From an uncultured Prevotella sp. (GTDB lineage: Bacteria > Bacteroidota > Bacteroidia > Bacteroidales > Bacteroidaceae): a DNA stretch of 12,722 nt. The notes beneath the pieces were generated by a model that saw only the letters and a list, made by a program, of their open reading frames with translations, did not search any database and had not been told where the DNA came from. The stretch lies in the NCBI GenBank assembly GCA_947304695.1, contig CAMZBS010000055.1:1-12722 (forward strand), in the 5' to 3' direction. This document shows positions 1 through 7,516 of the stretch, in pieces (within the stretch, counting starts at the first letter, position 1; every line of letters begins with the position of its first letter). A program made the translations under genes and the position numbers.

Positions 1-2499
1 CAGCTCCTGTGCAATCTTGCGGGCTATCTTCTTGATCTGACGGATGGTAGAGAAGTAGATGTGCTGGGCAGGGAACAGCATCGTGGCATCGCCCGAATGA
101 ACACCGGCGTACTCCACATGCTCTGAAATGGCATATTCCACCACCTCGCCCTTGTCGGCCACAGCATCGAACTCAATCTCTTTCGTTTCCTGCATGAACT
201 GCGAGACCACCACGGGGAACTCCTTCGACACCTCTGTGGCCATGTTCAGGAAGCGGTGCAGTTCCTCGTCGTCGTAGCACACATTCATAGCTGCACCCGA
301 GAGCACATAGCTGGGACGTACCAGTACGGGATAGCCCACCTCGCTGACAAACTCCTTGATGTCGTCGAATGAGGTTAGTGCCCTCCAGGCAGGCTGGTCA
401 ATGCCCAGCTTGTCGAGCATAGCCGAGAACTTGTCGCGGTTCTCAGCACGGTCAATGTTCACAGGCGAGGTGCCCAGTACGGGCACCCCCTGACGGTGCA
501 GCTTCATAGCCAGGTTGTTGGGTATCTGGCCGCCCACCGAGACGATGACACCACGGGGTGACTCCAGGTCGATGACGTCGAGCACACGCTCCAGCGACAG
601 TTCGTCGAAATACAGACGGTCGCACATGTCGTAGTCGGTACTGACGGTCTCCGGGTTGTAGTTGATCATGATGCTCTTATAGCCCAGCTTTCGTGCCGTG
701 TTGATGGCGTTTACCGAGCACCAGTCAAACTCAACCGAAGAGCCGATGCGGTAGGCACCTGAACCGAGCACCACCACCGATTTCTCATTATTATAATAGT
801 TGATGTCGTGCTTCGTCGAGTATTTCTCACCTTCGGGATTGCCGAAGGCAGGTGTGTGGGTATAGGTGAAGTAGAGATAGTTGGTCAGTTCGGGATGTTC
901 CGATGCAACGGTGGGAATGCGCTTCACCGAGGGCATAATGCCGCGCTCCTTGCGGTAGCGACGTACCTCCAGATTTTCTTTCTCCATGTTGCCATTGCCG
1001 GGCTTCAGTACAAAGCGGGCAATCTGGAAATCGCTGAATCCGCAGCGCTTCACTTCCAGCAGGAACTCATCGGGAATTTCTTCCAGCTTATTGTATTTTT
1101 GCAGCTGATGCTTCAGGTCTACGATGTGCTTCAGCCGTTCCAGGAACCACACGTCAATCTTCGTCAGTTCCTCAATACGTTCCACCGTGTAGCCCTCCTC
1201 CAGTGCCTGTGCGATGGCAAAGATACGCAGGTCGGTAGGATTGGCCAGCTCCTTGTCCAGGTCTTCAAAGCGCGTGTGGTCATTGCCCACAAAGCCGTGC
1301 ATGCCCTGACCAATCATGCGCAGACCCTTTTGGATCATCTCCTCAAACGAACGGCCGATAGACATGATTTCGCCCACCGATTTCATGCTGGAGCCAATTA
1401 GACGTGAAACTCCGGCAAACTTCGTCAAGTCCCAACGCGGAATCTTGCAGATCATGTAGTCCAGGCTTGGAGCCACGTATGCCGAAGAAGTAGTGCCCAT
1501 CTCGCCAATCTGGTCGAGCGTGTAGCCCAAGGCAATCTTTGCGGCTACGAAGGCGAGGGGATAGCCAGTAGCTTTTGAGGCCAGTGCTGATGAGCGGCTC
1601 AGTCGGGCGTTGATCTCGATGATGCGGTAGTCGTTGGTCACGGCATTGAAAGCAAACTGGATGTTGCACTCACCCACAATGCCCAGATGGCGCACACAGC
1701 GTATGGTGATGTCCTGCAGCATCTTGACTTGTTCCTCCTTCAGCGAGCAGGTGGGAGCCACCACAATACTTTCGCCCGTGTGGATGCCCAGGGGGTCGAA
1801 GTTCTCCATCGAGGCCACTGTGAAGCAGTGGTCGTTGGCATCGCGAATGGTCTCGAATTCAATCTCCTTCCAGCCCTTCAGGCTTTCTTCTACAAGGATT
1901 TGCGGTGCAAACGTGAAAGCACTTTCAGCCAACTCGCGGAAAGCCTCTTCGTCAGGACAGATGCCCGATCCTAGTCCGCCCAGGGCGTAAGCCGAGCGAA
2001 TCATGATGGGGAATCCTATCTCGTGTGCAGCCTTCAGAGCGTCCTCCATGTTCTCCACGGCATGGCTCACGGGCGTCTTCAGCTCAATCTCGTCGAGTTT
2101 CTTCACGAAGAGGTCGCGGTCTTCGGTGTTCATGATGGCCTCTACACTTGTGCCGAGCACCGTCACACCATATTTCTCCAGTGTTCCGTTCTGATAGAGT
2201 TCTGTTCCGCAGTTCAGTGCCGTCTGTCCGCCGAAGGCCAGCAGGATGCCGTCGGGGCGTTCCTTCTTGATGATCTCTGTCACGAAATGTGGGGTCACAG
2301 GTTGGAAATAAACCTTGTCTGCAATACCCTCCGAGGTCTGAATGGTTGCAATGTTCGGGTTCACCAGCACACTGCTGATGCCCTCTTCGCGCAAGGCTTT
2401 CAGAGCCTGTGAACCAGAATAGTCAAACTCGCCGGCCTGTCCTATCTTCAGGGCACCCGAACCCAGTACGAGCACTTTGCTCAGTTTTTCTTTTGCCAT
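1..2499 (-). CDS. carB: Carbamoyl-phosphate synthase large subunit, 3'-truncated by the window edge
   Basis: CarB makes carbamoyl phosphate from bicarbonate, two ATP and ammonia passed from the CarA glutaminase, feeding arginine and pyrimidine synthesis in the cytoplasm. The frame is open from the ATG at 2499 to base 1: 833 codons, roughly three quarters of a family protein of about 1,070 residues, so the allosteric C-terminus is missing here. Two homologous halves are visible: the first ATP-grasp half opens with GSGALKIGQAGEFDYSGSQA (about residues 13-32), the second with GSGAYRIGSSVEFDWC (from about 579), and RPSYVLSGAAMNV lies near 728. These motifs match the eukaryotic CAD/CPS I type rather than the E. 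coli type (GGGPNRIGQGIEFDYC, RPSYVLGGRAM). No frameshift was found on translating by eye. carA is not adjacent: guaA lies upstream. Start choice: MAKEKLSKVLVLGSG begins as expected, 45 bases after a good -7 box. Confidence 0.97.
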   Translation of the reverse strand, partial: MAKEKLSKVLVLGSGALKIGQAGEFDYSGSQALKALREEGISSVLVNPNIATIQTSEGIADKVYFQPVTPHFVTEIIKKERPDGILLAFGGQTALNCGTELYQNGTLEKYGVTVLGTSVEAIMNTEDRDLFVKKLDEIELKTPVSHAVENMEDALKAAHEIGFPIMIRSAYALGGLGSGICPDEEAFRELAESAFTFAPQILVEESLKGWKEIEFETIRDANDHCFTVASMENFDPLGIHTGESIVVAPTCSLKEEQVKMLQDITIRCVRHLGIVGECNIQFAFNAVTNDYRIIEINARLSRSSALASKATGYPLAFVAAKIALGYTLDQIGEMGTTSSAYVAPSLDYMICKIPRWDLTKFAGVSRLIGSSMKSVGEIMSIGRSFEEMIQKGLRMIGQGMHGFVGNDHTRFEDLDKELANPTDLRIFAIAQALEEGYTVERIEELTKIDVWFLERLKHIVDLKHQLQKYNKLEEIPDEFLLEVKRCGFSDFQIARFVLKPGNGNMEKENLEVRRYRKERGIMPSVKRIPTVASEHPELTNYLYFTYTHTPAFGNPEGEKYSTKHDINYYNNEKSVVVLGSGAYRIGSSVEFDWCSVNAINTARKLGYKSIMINYNPETVSTDYDMCDRLYFDELSLERVLDVIDLESPRGVIVSVGGQIPNNLAMKLHRQGVPVLGTSPVNIDRAENRDKFSAMLDKLGIDQPAWRALTSFDDIKEFVSEVGYPVLVRPSYVLSGAAMNVCYDDEELHRFLNMATEVSKEFPVVVSQFMQETKEIEFDAVADKGEVVEYAISEHVEYAGVHSGDATMLFPAQHIYFSTIRQIKKIARKIAQEL

Positions 2500-2543
2500 G
2501 GTGTTTTGTTGTCTATAAAAAGTTGGTTTTTGCTTTCAGTTTG

Positions 2544-2551
2544 CAAAGGTA
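2544..2551 (-). promoter_or_regulatory. Candidate carB promoter -7 box
   Basis: On the minus strand these bases read TACCTTTG, a full match to the Bacteroidetes housekeeping -7 consensus TAnnTTTG. The carB ATG begins 44 bases further on, giving a short leader of roughly 35-40 nt. The -33 side is weak: ATTG at 2571-2568 is only 16 bases away, against the usual spacing of about 19-21. Confidence 0.55.
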
Positions 2552-2608
2552 CTATTTTTTCTGCTAACAATTGCCTGTTGACGCCAAAAAAATAGAAGCA
2601 AGATAGTG

Positions 2609-2640
2609 CAAAGGTTCGAAATAAAATTGAAATCACCAAA
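2609..2640 (-). promoter_or_regulatory. Second, weaker carB promoter candidate
   Basis: On the minus strand TTTG (2640-2637) is followed after 20 bases by AACCTTTG (2616-2609). The spacing fits a Bacteroidetes -33/-7 pair and the -7 element has one mismatch to TAnnTTTG. It would give a leader of roughly 100 nt before carB. It could act with, or instead of, the box at 2551-2544. Confidence 0.3.
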
Positions 2641-2644
2641 TTCT

Positions 2645-2674
2645 AGGGGTCGTAAGGGGTCAGATTTAGGGGTC
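2645..2674. repeat. Three direct copies of AGGGGTC
   Basis: The heptamer AGGGGTC occurs at 2645-2651, 2655-2661 and 2668-2674 (start spacings 10 and 13). On the carB strand it reads GACCCCT three times, about 95-125 bases upstream of the stronger carB -7 box. Clustering of a short identical word upstream of a biosynthetic gene could mark a regulator site; that role is inferred. Confidence 0.45.
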
Positions 2675-2702
2675 GTTTTTGGTGGTTTTGTACAAAACGA
2701 CC
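2671..2702. repeat. Inverted repeat enclosing a 14-bp perfect palindrome
   Basis: GGTCGTTTT (2671-2679) is perfectly complementary to AAAACGACC (2694-2702) across a 14-base loop. Within it GTTTTGTACAAAAC (2685-2698) is a perfect 14-bp palindrome. The right arm shares bases 2699-2702 with the next hairpin, so the two RNA structures cannot both form fully. It lies in the non-coding spacer between guaA and carB. Confidence 0.5.
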
Positions 2703-2741
2703 ACTACTTTGAAAATCAGACGATTACTCAAAATAGTGGTC
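2699..2741 (-). terminator. Possible guaA intrinsic terminator hairpin
   Basis: GACCACTA (2699-2706) pairs with TAGTGGTC (2734-2741). After one mismatch the stem continues with TTTGA (2708-2712) against TCAAA (2728-2732), and AATC/GATT (2714-2717, 2722-2725) can cap it. On the minus strand the hairpin follows the guaA stop by about 60 bases and is itself followed by GTTTTG, a short U-run. This fits a weak terminator. An attenuator or operator ahead of carB is an alternative. Confidence 0.4.
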
Positions 2742-2773
2742 TAAATAGCTGATTTATAATGAGTTTAAAATAT

Positions 2774-2793
2774 CCTTTTCAGCATTCAAAAGG
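2774..2793 (-). terminator. Weak A/T-rich hairpin just after guaA
   Basis: CCTTTT (2774-2779) and AAAAGG (2788-2793) form a 6-bp stem with an 8-base loop. On the minus strand it lies 8 bases after the guaA stop codon and is followed by ATATTTT. The stem is short, so this is at best a weak terminator or an end-stabilising hairpin. Confidence 0.2.
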
Positions 2794-2801
2794 GTTCCAA
2801 A

Positions 2802-4343
2802 TCATTCCCACTCGATGGTTGCGGGCGGTTTTGAGGAGATGTCGTAGCAGACACGGTTCACGCCGCGCACCTTGTTGATAATCTCGTTGCTGACCTTGGC
2901 CATGAAGTCATAGGGCAGGTGGGCCCAGTCGGCAGTCATGGCATCGGTGCTGGTGACGGCACGCAGGGCAACGGGATGCTCGTAGGTGCGCTCATCGCCC
3001 ATCACGCCTACGCTGCGCACGGTGCTCAGCAGGATGGCTCCCGCCTGCCACACTTTGTTGTAGAGCGTTTCACCGTCGGTGTCAATGTATTCACGAAGGC
3101 CGCGGATGTAGATGTCGTCGGCATCTTGCAGGATGCGTACCTTTTCGGGAGTAATGTCGCCGAGGATGCGAACGGCCAGTCCGGGGCCGGGGAAGGGATG
3201 ACGGGTAATGAGGTGTTCGGGCATGCCCAGCTGGCGGCCCACGCGGCGCACCTCGTCCTTGAACAGCCACTTCAGCGGTTCGCAAAGCTGTAGGTGCATC
3301 TCCTTGGGCAGTCCACCCACGTTGTGGTGGCTCTTGATGACCTTGCCCGTGATGTTCAGCGACTCAATGCGGTCAGGATAGATGGTGCCCTGAGCCAGCC
3401 ACTTGGCATCGGTGATTTTTTTAGCCTCGGCATTGAACACCTCGACGAAGTCGCGGCCAATGATCTTGCGCTTCTGTTCGGGGTCGGTGACACCAGCCAG
3501 GTCTGAGAAGAAACGCTCGGAGGCATCGACACCGATGACGTTCAGCCCCAGACCCTGATAGTCGTTCATGACCTGCTGGAACTCGTTCTTGCGCAGCATG
3601 CCGTGGTCGACAAAGATACAGGTGAGACGCTGTCCGATGGCGCGGTTTAGCAGTACGGCTGCTACGCTGGAGTCGACACCGCCGGAGAGTCCGAGGATGA
3701 CGCGGTCGTCGCCCAGCTGCTCTTTCAGTTCGGCTACGGTTGTGTCGACAAACGAGGCGGCGCTCCATTCCTGGCGGGAACCGCAGATGTCGACCACGAA
3801 ATTCTTCAGCAGCGTCTTTCCCTGCGAGGTGTGGTACACCTCCGGATGGAACTGAACGGCCCAGACAGGTTGCTGCGTAGAAGCGAAGGCTGCGTTGGTG
3901 ACATCTTTGGTAGAGCCGATGACCTTGAACTCTTCGGGAATGGCGGTGATGGTGTCGCCATGCGACATCCACACCTGCGAACCCGTCTCGAAGCCCTTGA
4001 ACAGCGGGTTGGTGGTGTCGACTGTTTCGAGGTTAGCGCGTCCGTACTCGCGCGAGTCTGCCTTCTCAACCCGTCCTCCCAGGGTGTGGGAGATGAACTG
4101 TGCGCCGTAGCAGATGCCCAGCACGGGCAGTCGGCCCACGAACTGGCTGAGGTCTACCTTGAAAGCTTCCGGGTCGTGGACTGAATAGGGCGAGCCGCTC
4201 AGGATGACGCCGATAACACTGGGGTCGTCCTTCGGGAACTTGTTGTAGGGCAAGATCTCGCAGAAGGTATCCAGTTCGCGTACTCGTCGTCCGATGAGCT
4301 GCGTGGTCTGTGAACCGAAGTCGAGAATGATGATTTTTTGCAT
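2802..4343 (-). CDS. guaA: GMP synthase (glutamine-hydrolysing)
   Basis: GuaA converts XMP to GMP using ATP and glutamine, the last step of GMP synthesis, in the cytoplasm. From the chosen start the protein has 513 residues, close to the usual 510-525. The class I glutaminase domain (about 1-190) carries the nucleophile in GICYGAQ (Cys78) and the His/Glu pair in FHPEV (His166, Glu168). The ATP-pyrophosphatase domain follows with the P-loop SGGVDSS (220-226). The C-terminal dimerisation domain ends in PATIEWE, the normal family end. I chose the ATG at 4343 because [12 protein letters not shown] matches the family start and lies 7 bases after the upstream stop. An in-frame ATG at 4385 would add 14 residues not expected for the family and overlap the upstream gene by 35 bases. 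It is probably co-transcribed with the nucleotidyltransferase gene. Confidence 0.98.
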   Translation of the reverse strand: MQKIIILDFGSQTTQLIGRRVRELDTFCEILPYNKFPKDDPSVIGVILSGSPYSVHDPEAFKVDLSQFVGRLPVLGICYGAQFISHTLGGRVEKADSREYGRANLETVDTTNPLFKGFETGSQVWMSHGDTITAIPEEFKVIGSTKDVTNAAFASTQQPVWAVQFHPEVYHTSQGKTLLKNFVVDICGSRQEWSAASFVDTTVAELKEQLGDDRVILGLSGGVDSSVAAVLLNRAIGQRLTCIFVDHGMLRKNEFQQVMNDYQGLGLNVIGVDASERFFSDLAGVTDPEQKRKIIGRDFVEVFNAEAKKITDAKWLAQGTIYPDRIESLNITGKVIKSHHNVGGLPKEMHLQLCEPLKWLFKDEVRRVGRQLGMPEHLITRHPFPGPGLAVRILGDITPEKVRILQDADDIYIRGLREYIDTDGETLYNKVWQAGAILLSTVRSVGVMGDERTYEHPVALRAVTSTDAMTADWAHLPYDFMAKVSNEIINKVRGVNRVCYDISSKPPATIEWE

Positions 4344-4350
4344 AATGGAA

Positions 4351-5127
4351 TCAGTATAGTTGTTTGATGAATTGTTCTGCTTCATGCAGGGTGTCTTGCT
4401 TGCCCACGTCGAGCAGTTTGAGTGTGGCCTGCTGTTGTCCGATAACGTTTCTTTCGGCGGCAGCCCAGAGATAGAAGTCGATGATGCTGAAGCGGTCGAC
4501 CCAAGGTGAGTGACCGTCGCCCATCTTCCAGAGAAGTGACGGTGAAATGACGTGTATGCCGCTGAATGCCAATGGCTTGAAGCTTGTTAGTTCCAGTCCG
4601 GGAAAAGGTTTCTTTTCTTCACCAGTGGTGTCGTTCTTCCAGCCCATGAGGTGCATGTCGTTGGCAAAGAACAGGTGGCGGTTGGTGGTCCGCTCGCTGA
4701 CAAGCAGCACGCTGTTGTCGCCCAAATGGGGTGTCGAGGTGTTTGGCTGCAGCGCAGCATCGTACAGCTGGTTCAGGTCGGCATTGCTGAGAATGTCAAC
4801 ATTGTGGATCAGCACGGGCCATTCTGGGTCAAAGAGGTGCCGGGCGTTCTTCAGACCGCCGCCTGTGTCGAGCAGCTGCTGTCGTTCGTTGGATATGCGG
4901 ATGTCGATGCCAAACAGGGGATAATTCTCACGTACGTATTGCTCCACCTGGTCGGCAAAGTGGTGGACGTTGATGACGACACGTTCGAATCCGGCATTCT
5001 TCAGCTTGGTGAGCACATGCCACAGCAGGGGCTTTCCTGCCACCGGCACCAGTGCTTTCGGCATCGTGTCGGTGAGCGGTTTCAGACGTGTCCCCAACCC
5101 TGCGGCGAAAATCATTGCTTGCTTCAT
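4351..5127 (-). CDS. Sugar-1-phosphate nucleotidyltransferase family protein (MurU/GlmU-N-like)
   Basis: A 258-residue cytoplasmic protein of the NTP_transferase fold, predicted to join an NTP to a sugar-1-phosphate and release pyrophosphate. The N-terminus shows the signature [11 protein letters not shown] followed by PKAL (residues 10-26, Lys24 in the active site). [11 protein letters not shown] (85-95) is the usual nucleotide/sugar loop. Asp111 in HNVDIL and probably Asp217 in SIIDFYL are candidate metal ligands, and [14 protein letters not shown] closes the fold. Closest in character to MurNAc-1-phosphate uridylyltransferase (MurU) or mannose-1-phosphate guanylyltransferase-like proteins; substrate and NTP cannot be decided by reading. 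It is longer than the roughly 220-residue Pseudomonas MurU, with an extra stretch about 140-185. No AmgK-type sugar kinase is adjacent. It is the first gene of a probable unit with guaA, behind a convincing promoter. Confidence 0.9.
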   Translation of the reverse strand: MKQAMIFAAGLGTRLKPLTDTMPKALVPVAGKPLLWHVLTKLKNAGFERVVINVHHFADQVEQYVRENYPLFGIDIRISNERQQLLDTGGGLKNARHLFDPEWPVLIHNVDILSNADLNQLYDAALQPNTSTPHLGDNSVLLVSERTTNRHLFFANDMHLMGWKNDTTGEEKKPFPGLELTSFKPLAFSGIHVISPSLLWKMGDGHSPWVDRFSIIDFYLWAAAERNVIGQQQATLKLLDVGKQDTLHEAEQFIKQLY

Positions 5128-5143
5128 TTTCGCATTGATTCAG

Positions 5144-5158
5144 ATTTCGCCGCGAAAT
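5144..5158. promoter_or_regulatory. 15-bp palindrome over the minus-strand promoter
   Basis: ATTTCGC (5144-5150) and GCGAAAT (5152-5158) are perfect inverted copies around one central base. The dyad covers most of the predicted -7 box of the nucleotidyltransferase-guaA transcript and reaches towards its start point, where a repressor would block initiation. An operator role is inferred from position and symmetry only. Confidence 0.35.
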
Positions 5159-5183
5159 TAGCAAAAAAAAGTGAGACCGCAAA
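5153..5183 (-). promoter_or_regulatory. Promoter for the nucleotidyltransferase-guaA unit
   Basis: On the minus strand TTTG (5183-5180) is followed after 19 bases by TAATTTCG (5160-5153), one mismatch from the Bacteroidetes -7 consensus TAnnTTTG. Predicted transcription start is near 5146, leaving a leader of about 18 nt before the ATG at 5127. Confidence 0.6.
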
Positions 5184-5245
5184 ATAATCGGATAATAAAA
5201 GGATAAGTTTTTAAGTATATCGTTTTTTTTCTCGGAATAATGTTG

Positions 5246-5253
5246 TATCTTTG
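5246..5253 (+). promoter_or_regulatory. Promoter -7 box for the peptidase-GH105 unit
   Basis: TATCTTTG matches TAnnTTTG exactly and is followed by GCA, as is common in Bacteroidetes promoters. The predicted start is near 5260, about 18 bases before the ATG at 5278. Only a T-tract (5222-5230) occupies the -33 position. This box shows that the TTG at 5251 is promoter DNA and not a start codon. Confidence 0.6.
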
Positions 5254-5277
5254 CACGCATTAAAAACAATCAGTGCA

Positions 5278-7506
5278 ATGAAAAAAACTCTACTTTTGTG
5301 CGCGGCTTTGCTGATGGCTACCGTGCAGATAGTGGCAGGCCAGCAGCTGGACCTGCGTGACATTACCAAGGGTGCCTTCCGGGGCGAAGCGATGTCGGCT
5401 TTGGTGCCCCTGAGCGATGGTGAGTCCTATGCCCAGATAGCGCAGGACGGTCGCCAGGTGGTGCGCTGCTCGTTCAAGACGGGCAAGCAGACGGGAGTCA
5501 TCTTCGATGCCGCAAAGGCCCGTGGGGCCCAGGTGAGCCGCGTCGACGGTTATGTGATGAGCCCTGATGGCAAGAACATGCTCATCCAGACGCAGACGAA
5601 AGCCATCTACCGCCGTTCGTTCACTGCCACCTATTATATTTATAACCTGGCCAACAACAAGCTGGAACCGCTTTCCGACGGCGGCCCGCAGCAGACACCC
5701 GTTTGGAGTCCCGACGGCACTCAGGTGGCCTTTGTGCGCAACAACAACATTTTCCTCGTGAAACTGCTCTACGGCAATGCCGAGAGCCAGGTGACCAAGG
5801 ACGGGAAGTTCAATGAAGTAATCAACGGCCTACCCGACTGGGTCAACGAAGAAGAATTCTCCTTTAACTCGTCGATGGTCTTCACGGCCGACTCACGACA
5901 GATTGTCTGGGTGCGTTACGACGAAAGTCACGTGAAGGAATACACGATGCAGTATTTCAACCGCAGCTCTGCCGCAGGCGATACCTATCCTTCACTCTAC
6001 AGCTACAAATACCCCAAGGCAGGCGAAGACAACGCAACGGTGAGCCTGCTGAGCTATGACATCAAGAGCCATCAGACCCGTAAGATGGACTTGCCGCTCG
6101 ATGCCGATGGCTACATTCCGCGCATCAAGGCCACAAGCGACCCTTCAAAGGTGGCTGTCTTCACGCTCAACCGCCATCAGGATCTGTTGCGCGTGTTCAT
6201 GGCCAATCCGTTGTCTACTGTATGTCAGCAGGTTATCGAGGACAAGGTTGATAAGTACATCAATGAGAACGTGTTTGCCAATCTGGTCATCACCGACAAT
6301 CACATAGTGCTGACCAGCGAGCGCAACGGCTATAACCATATTTATCTCTACAGCCTGAACGGACAGTTGCAGCGCACGGTGGGCGACTTTGAAAAGCCAG
6401 GACAGCGTCTTGGCGGGGCTGCCCACACCATCGTTACCGAGGTCTACGGCTACGACGAGCTGACGGGCGACCTCTACTTTGCAGCCCTCAACGCAGGCCC
6501 TACCGACCAAAAGGTCTATGTGTCAAGAAAGAACGGCAATGTGGACTGCCTGACAGAGAAAGACGGGTGGAACACGGCGGTGTTCTCGAAGGACTTCAAG
6601 AACTTCATCCTTACGTGGAGCGACTTGAAGCATCCCAATACCTATGCTCTCTGCAACAACCAGGGCAAGATGCTCACCACGCTCATCGACAACAAGACGC
6701 TGGCCGACAAGTATGCCTCTTACGATATGGGCGAAAAAGAAATCTTCATCTTGACCACGCCCGAGACAAAACTCGTTGGCTGGATGGTGAAGCCCAAGAA
6801 TTTCGACCCGAACAAGAAATATCCGGTCGTGATGTACCAGTACGGAGGACCTGGCAATCAGCAGGTGAAGAACGCCTGGGGCATTGGTATGAACGGACAG
6901 GGGGCCATTCTTGAGCAGTATCTGGCTCAGCAGGGCTACATCGTCGTTTGTGTGGACAACCGGGGTACCGGTGGTCGCGGTGCGGAGTTTGAGAAGTGTA
7001 CCTACCTGCGACTGGGCGAACTGGAAGCGAAAGACCAAGTGGAAACGGCTCTCTGGCTGGGACAGCAGAGCTATGTAGACAAGAATCGCATTGGCATCTG
7101 GGGCTGGAGCTATGGCGGCTGGAACACGCTCATGTCGATGAGTGAGGGTAGGGCAGTCTTTGCTGTAGGCGTGGCCATTGCTCCGCCTACAAGCTGGCGC
7201 TTCTATGACACTGTCTATACAGAAAGATTCATGCGCACACCCAAGGAGAATGCCCAGGGCTATGACCAGGTGAACCCCATTGCACGTGCGGGGAAGCTGC
7301 AAGGCGCGCTGCTGCTGTGTCATGGACTGTGCGACGACAACGTACACTATCAGAATACAGCCGAGTATGTTGAGGCACTGGTGCAGGCTGACAAGGATTT
7401 CCGCCAGCTGGTCTACACCAACCGCAATCACAGCATCTATGGAGGCAATACCCGCAATCACCTGTTCCGTCAGTGCGTGAACTTCTTTAATGAGCACCTA
7501 AAATAA
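5278..7506 (+). CDS. Exported dipeptidyl/tripeptidyl prolyl peptidase, S9B (DPP IV) family
   Basis: A 742-residue serine peptidase expected to release X-Pro/X-Ala dipeptides (DPP IV) or tripeptides (prolyl tripeptidyl peptidase) in the periplasm. A signal peptide is clear: MKK, a hydrophobic stretch, and a likely cut near VAG-Q (about residue 21). The beta-propeller domain (about 30-475) includes WSPDGTQVAFV and DWVNEEEF, whose glutamates (191-193) correspond to the Glu pair that holds the substrate amino terminus. The alpha/beta-hydrolase domain carries YQYGGPG (Tyr521, oxyanion region), GWSYGG with nucleophile Ser611, HGLCDDNVHY with Asp686 and Asn688, and NHSIYGG with His718. The Ser-Asp and Ser-His distances (75 and 107) suit this family. 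I start at ATG 5278, not the upstream TTG 5251, which lies in the promoter. DPP IV and tripeptidyl activity cannot be separated by reading. The GH105 gene follows 10 bases later. Confidence 0.94.
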   Translation: MKKTLLLCAALLMATVQIVAGQQLDLRDITKGAFRGEAMSALVPLSDGESYAQIAQDGRQVVRCSFKTGKQTGVIFDAAKARGAQVSRVDGYVMSPDGKNMLIQTQTKAIYRRSFTATYYIYNLANNKLEPLSDGGPQQTPVWSPDGTQVAFVRNNNIFLVKLLYGNAESQVTKDGKFNEVINGLPDWVNEEEFSFNSSMVFTADSRQIVWVRYDESHVKEYTMQYFNRSSAAGDTYPSLYSYKYPKAGEDNATVSLLSYDIKSHQTRKMDLPLDADGYIPRIKATSDPSKVAVFTLNRHQDLLRVFMANPLSTVCQQVIEDKVDKYINENVFANLVITDNHIVLTSERNGYNHIYLYSLNGQLQRTVGDFEKPGQRLGGAAHTIVTEVYGYDELTGDLYFAALNAGPTDQKVYVSRKNGNVDCLTEKDGWNTAVFSKDFKNFILTWSDLKHPNTYALCNNQGKMLTTLIDNKTLADKYASYDMGEKEIFILTTPETKLVGWMVKPKNFDPNKKYPVVMYQYGGPGNQQVKNAWGIGMNGQGAILEQYLAQQGYIVVCVDNRGTGGRGAEFEKCTYLRLGELEAKDQVETALWLGQQSYVDKNRIGIWGWSYGGWNTLMSMSEGRAVFAVGVAIAPPTSWRFYDTVYTERFMRTPKENAQGYDQVNPIARAGKLQGALLLCHGLCDDNVHYQNTAEYVEALVQADKDFRQLVYTNRNHSIYGGNTRNHLFRQCVNFFNEHLK

Positions 7507-7516
7507 CCCCCACGAT

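Noticed and set aside
808..2412. Several plus-strand open frames of 63-197 codons
   Set aside because: All lie antisense to the continuous carB reading frame, which translates without interruption into recognised CarB sequence.
4344..4385. Upstream ATG for guaA adding 14 residues
   Set aside because: The extension ([13 protein letters not shown]) is low in complexity and not expected for the family, and it overlaps the end of the preceding gene.
5251..5277. TTG start giving nine extra residues on the peptidase
   Set aside because: The TTG is part of the TATCTTTG promoter box, and the ATG at 5278 begins directly with a standard signal peptide.
6523..7497. 324-codon open frame on the minus strand opposite the peptidase catalytic domain
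   Set aside because: The plus strand encodes the complete S9 catalytic triad here; the antisense product has no recognisable feature.
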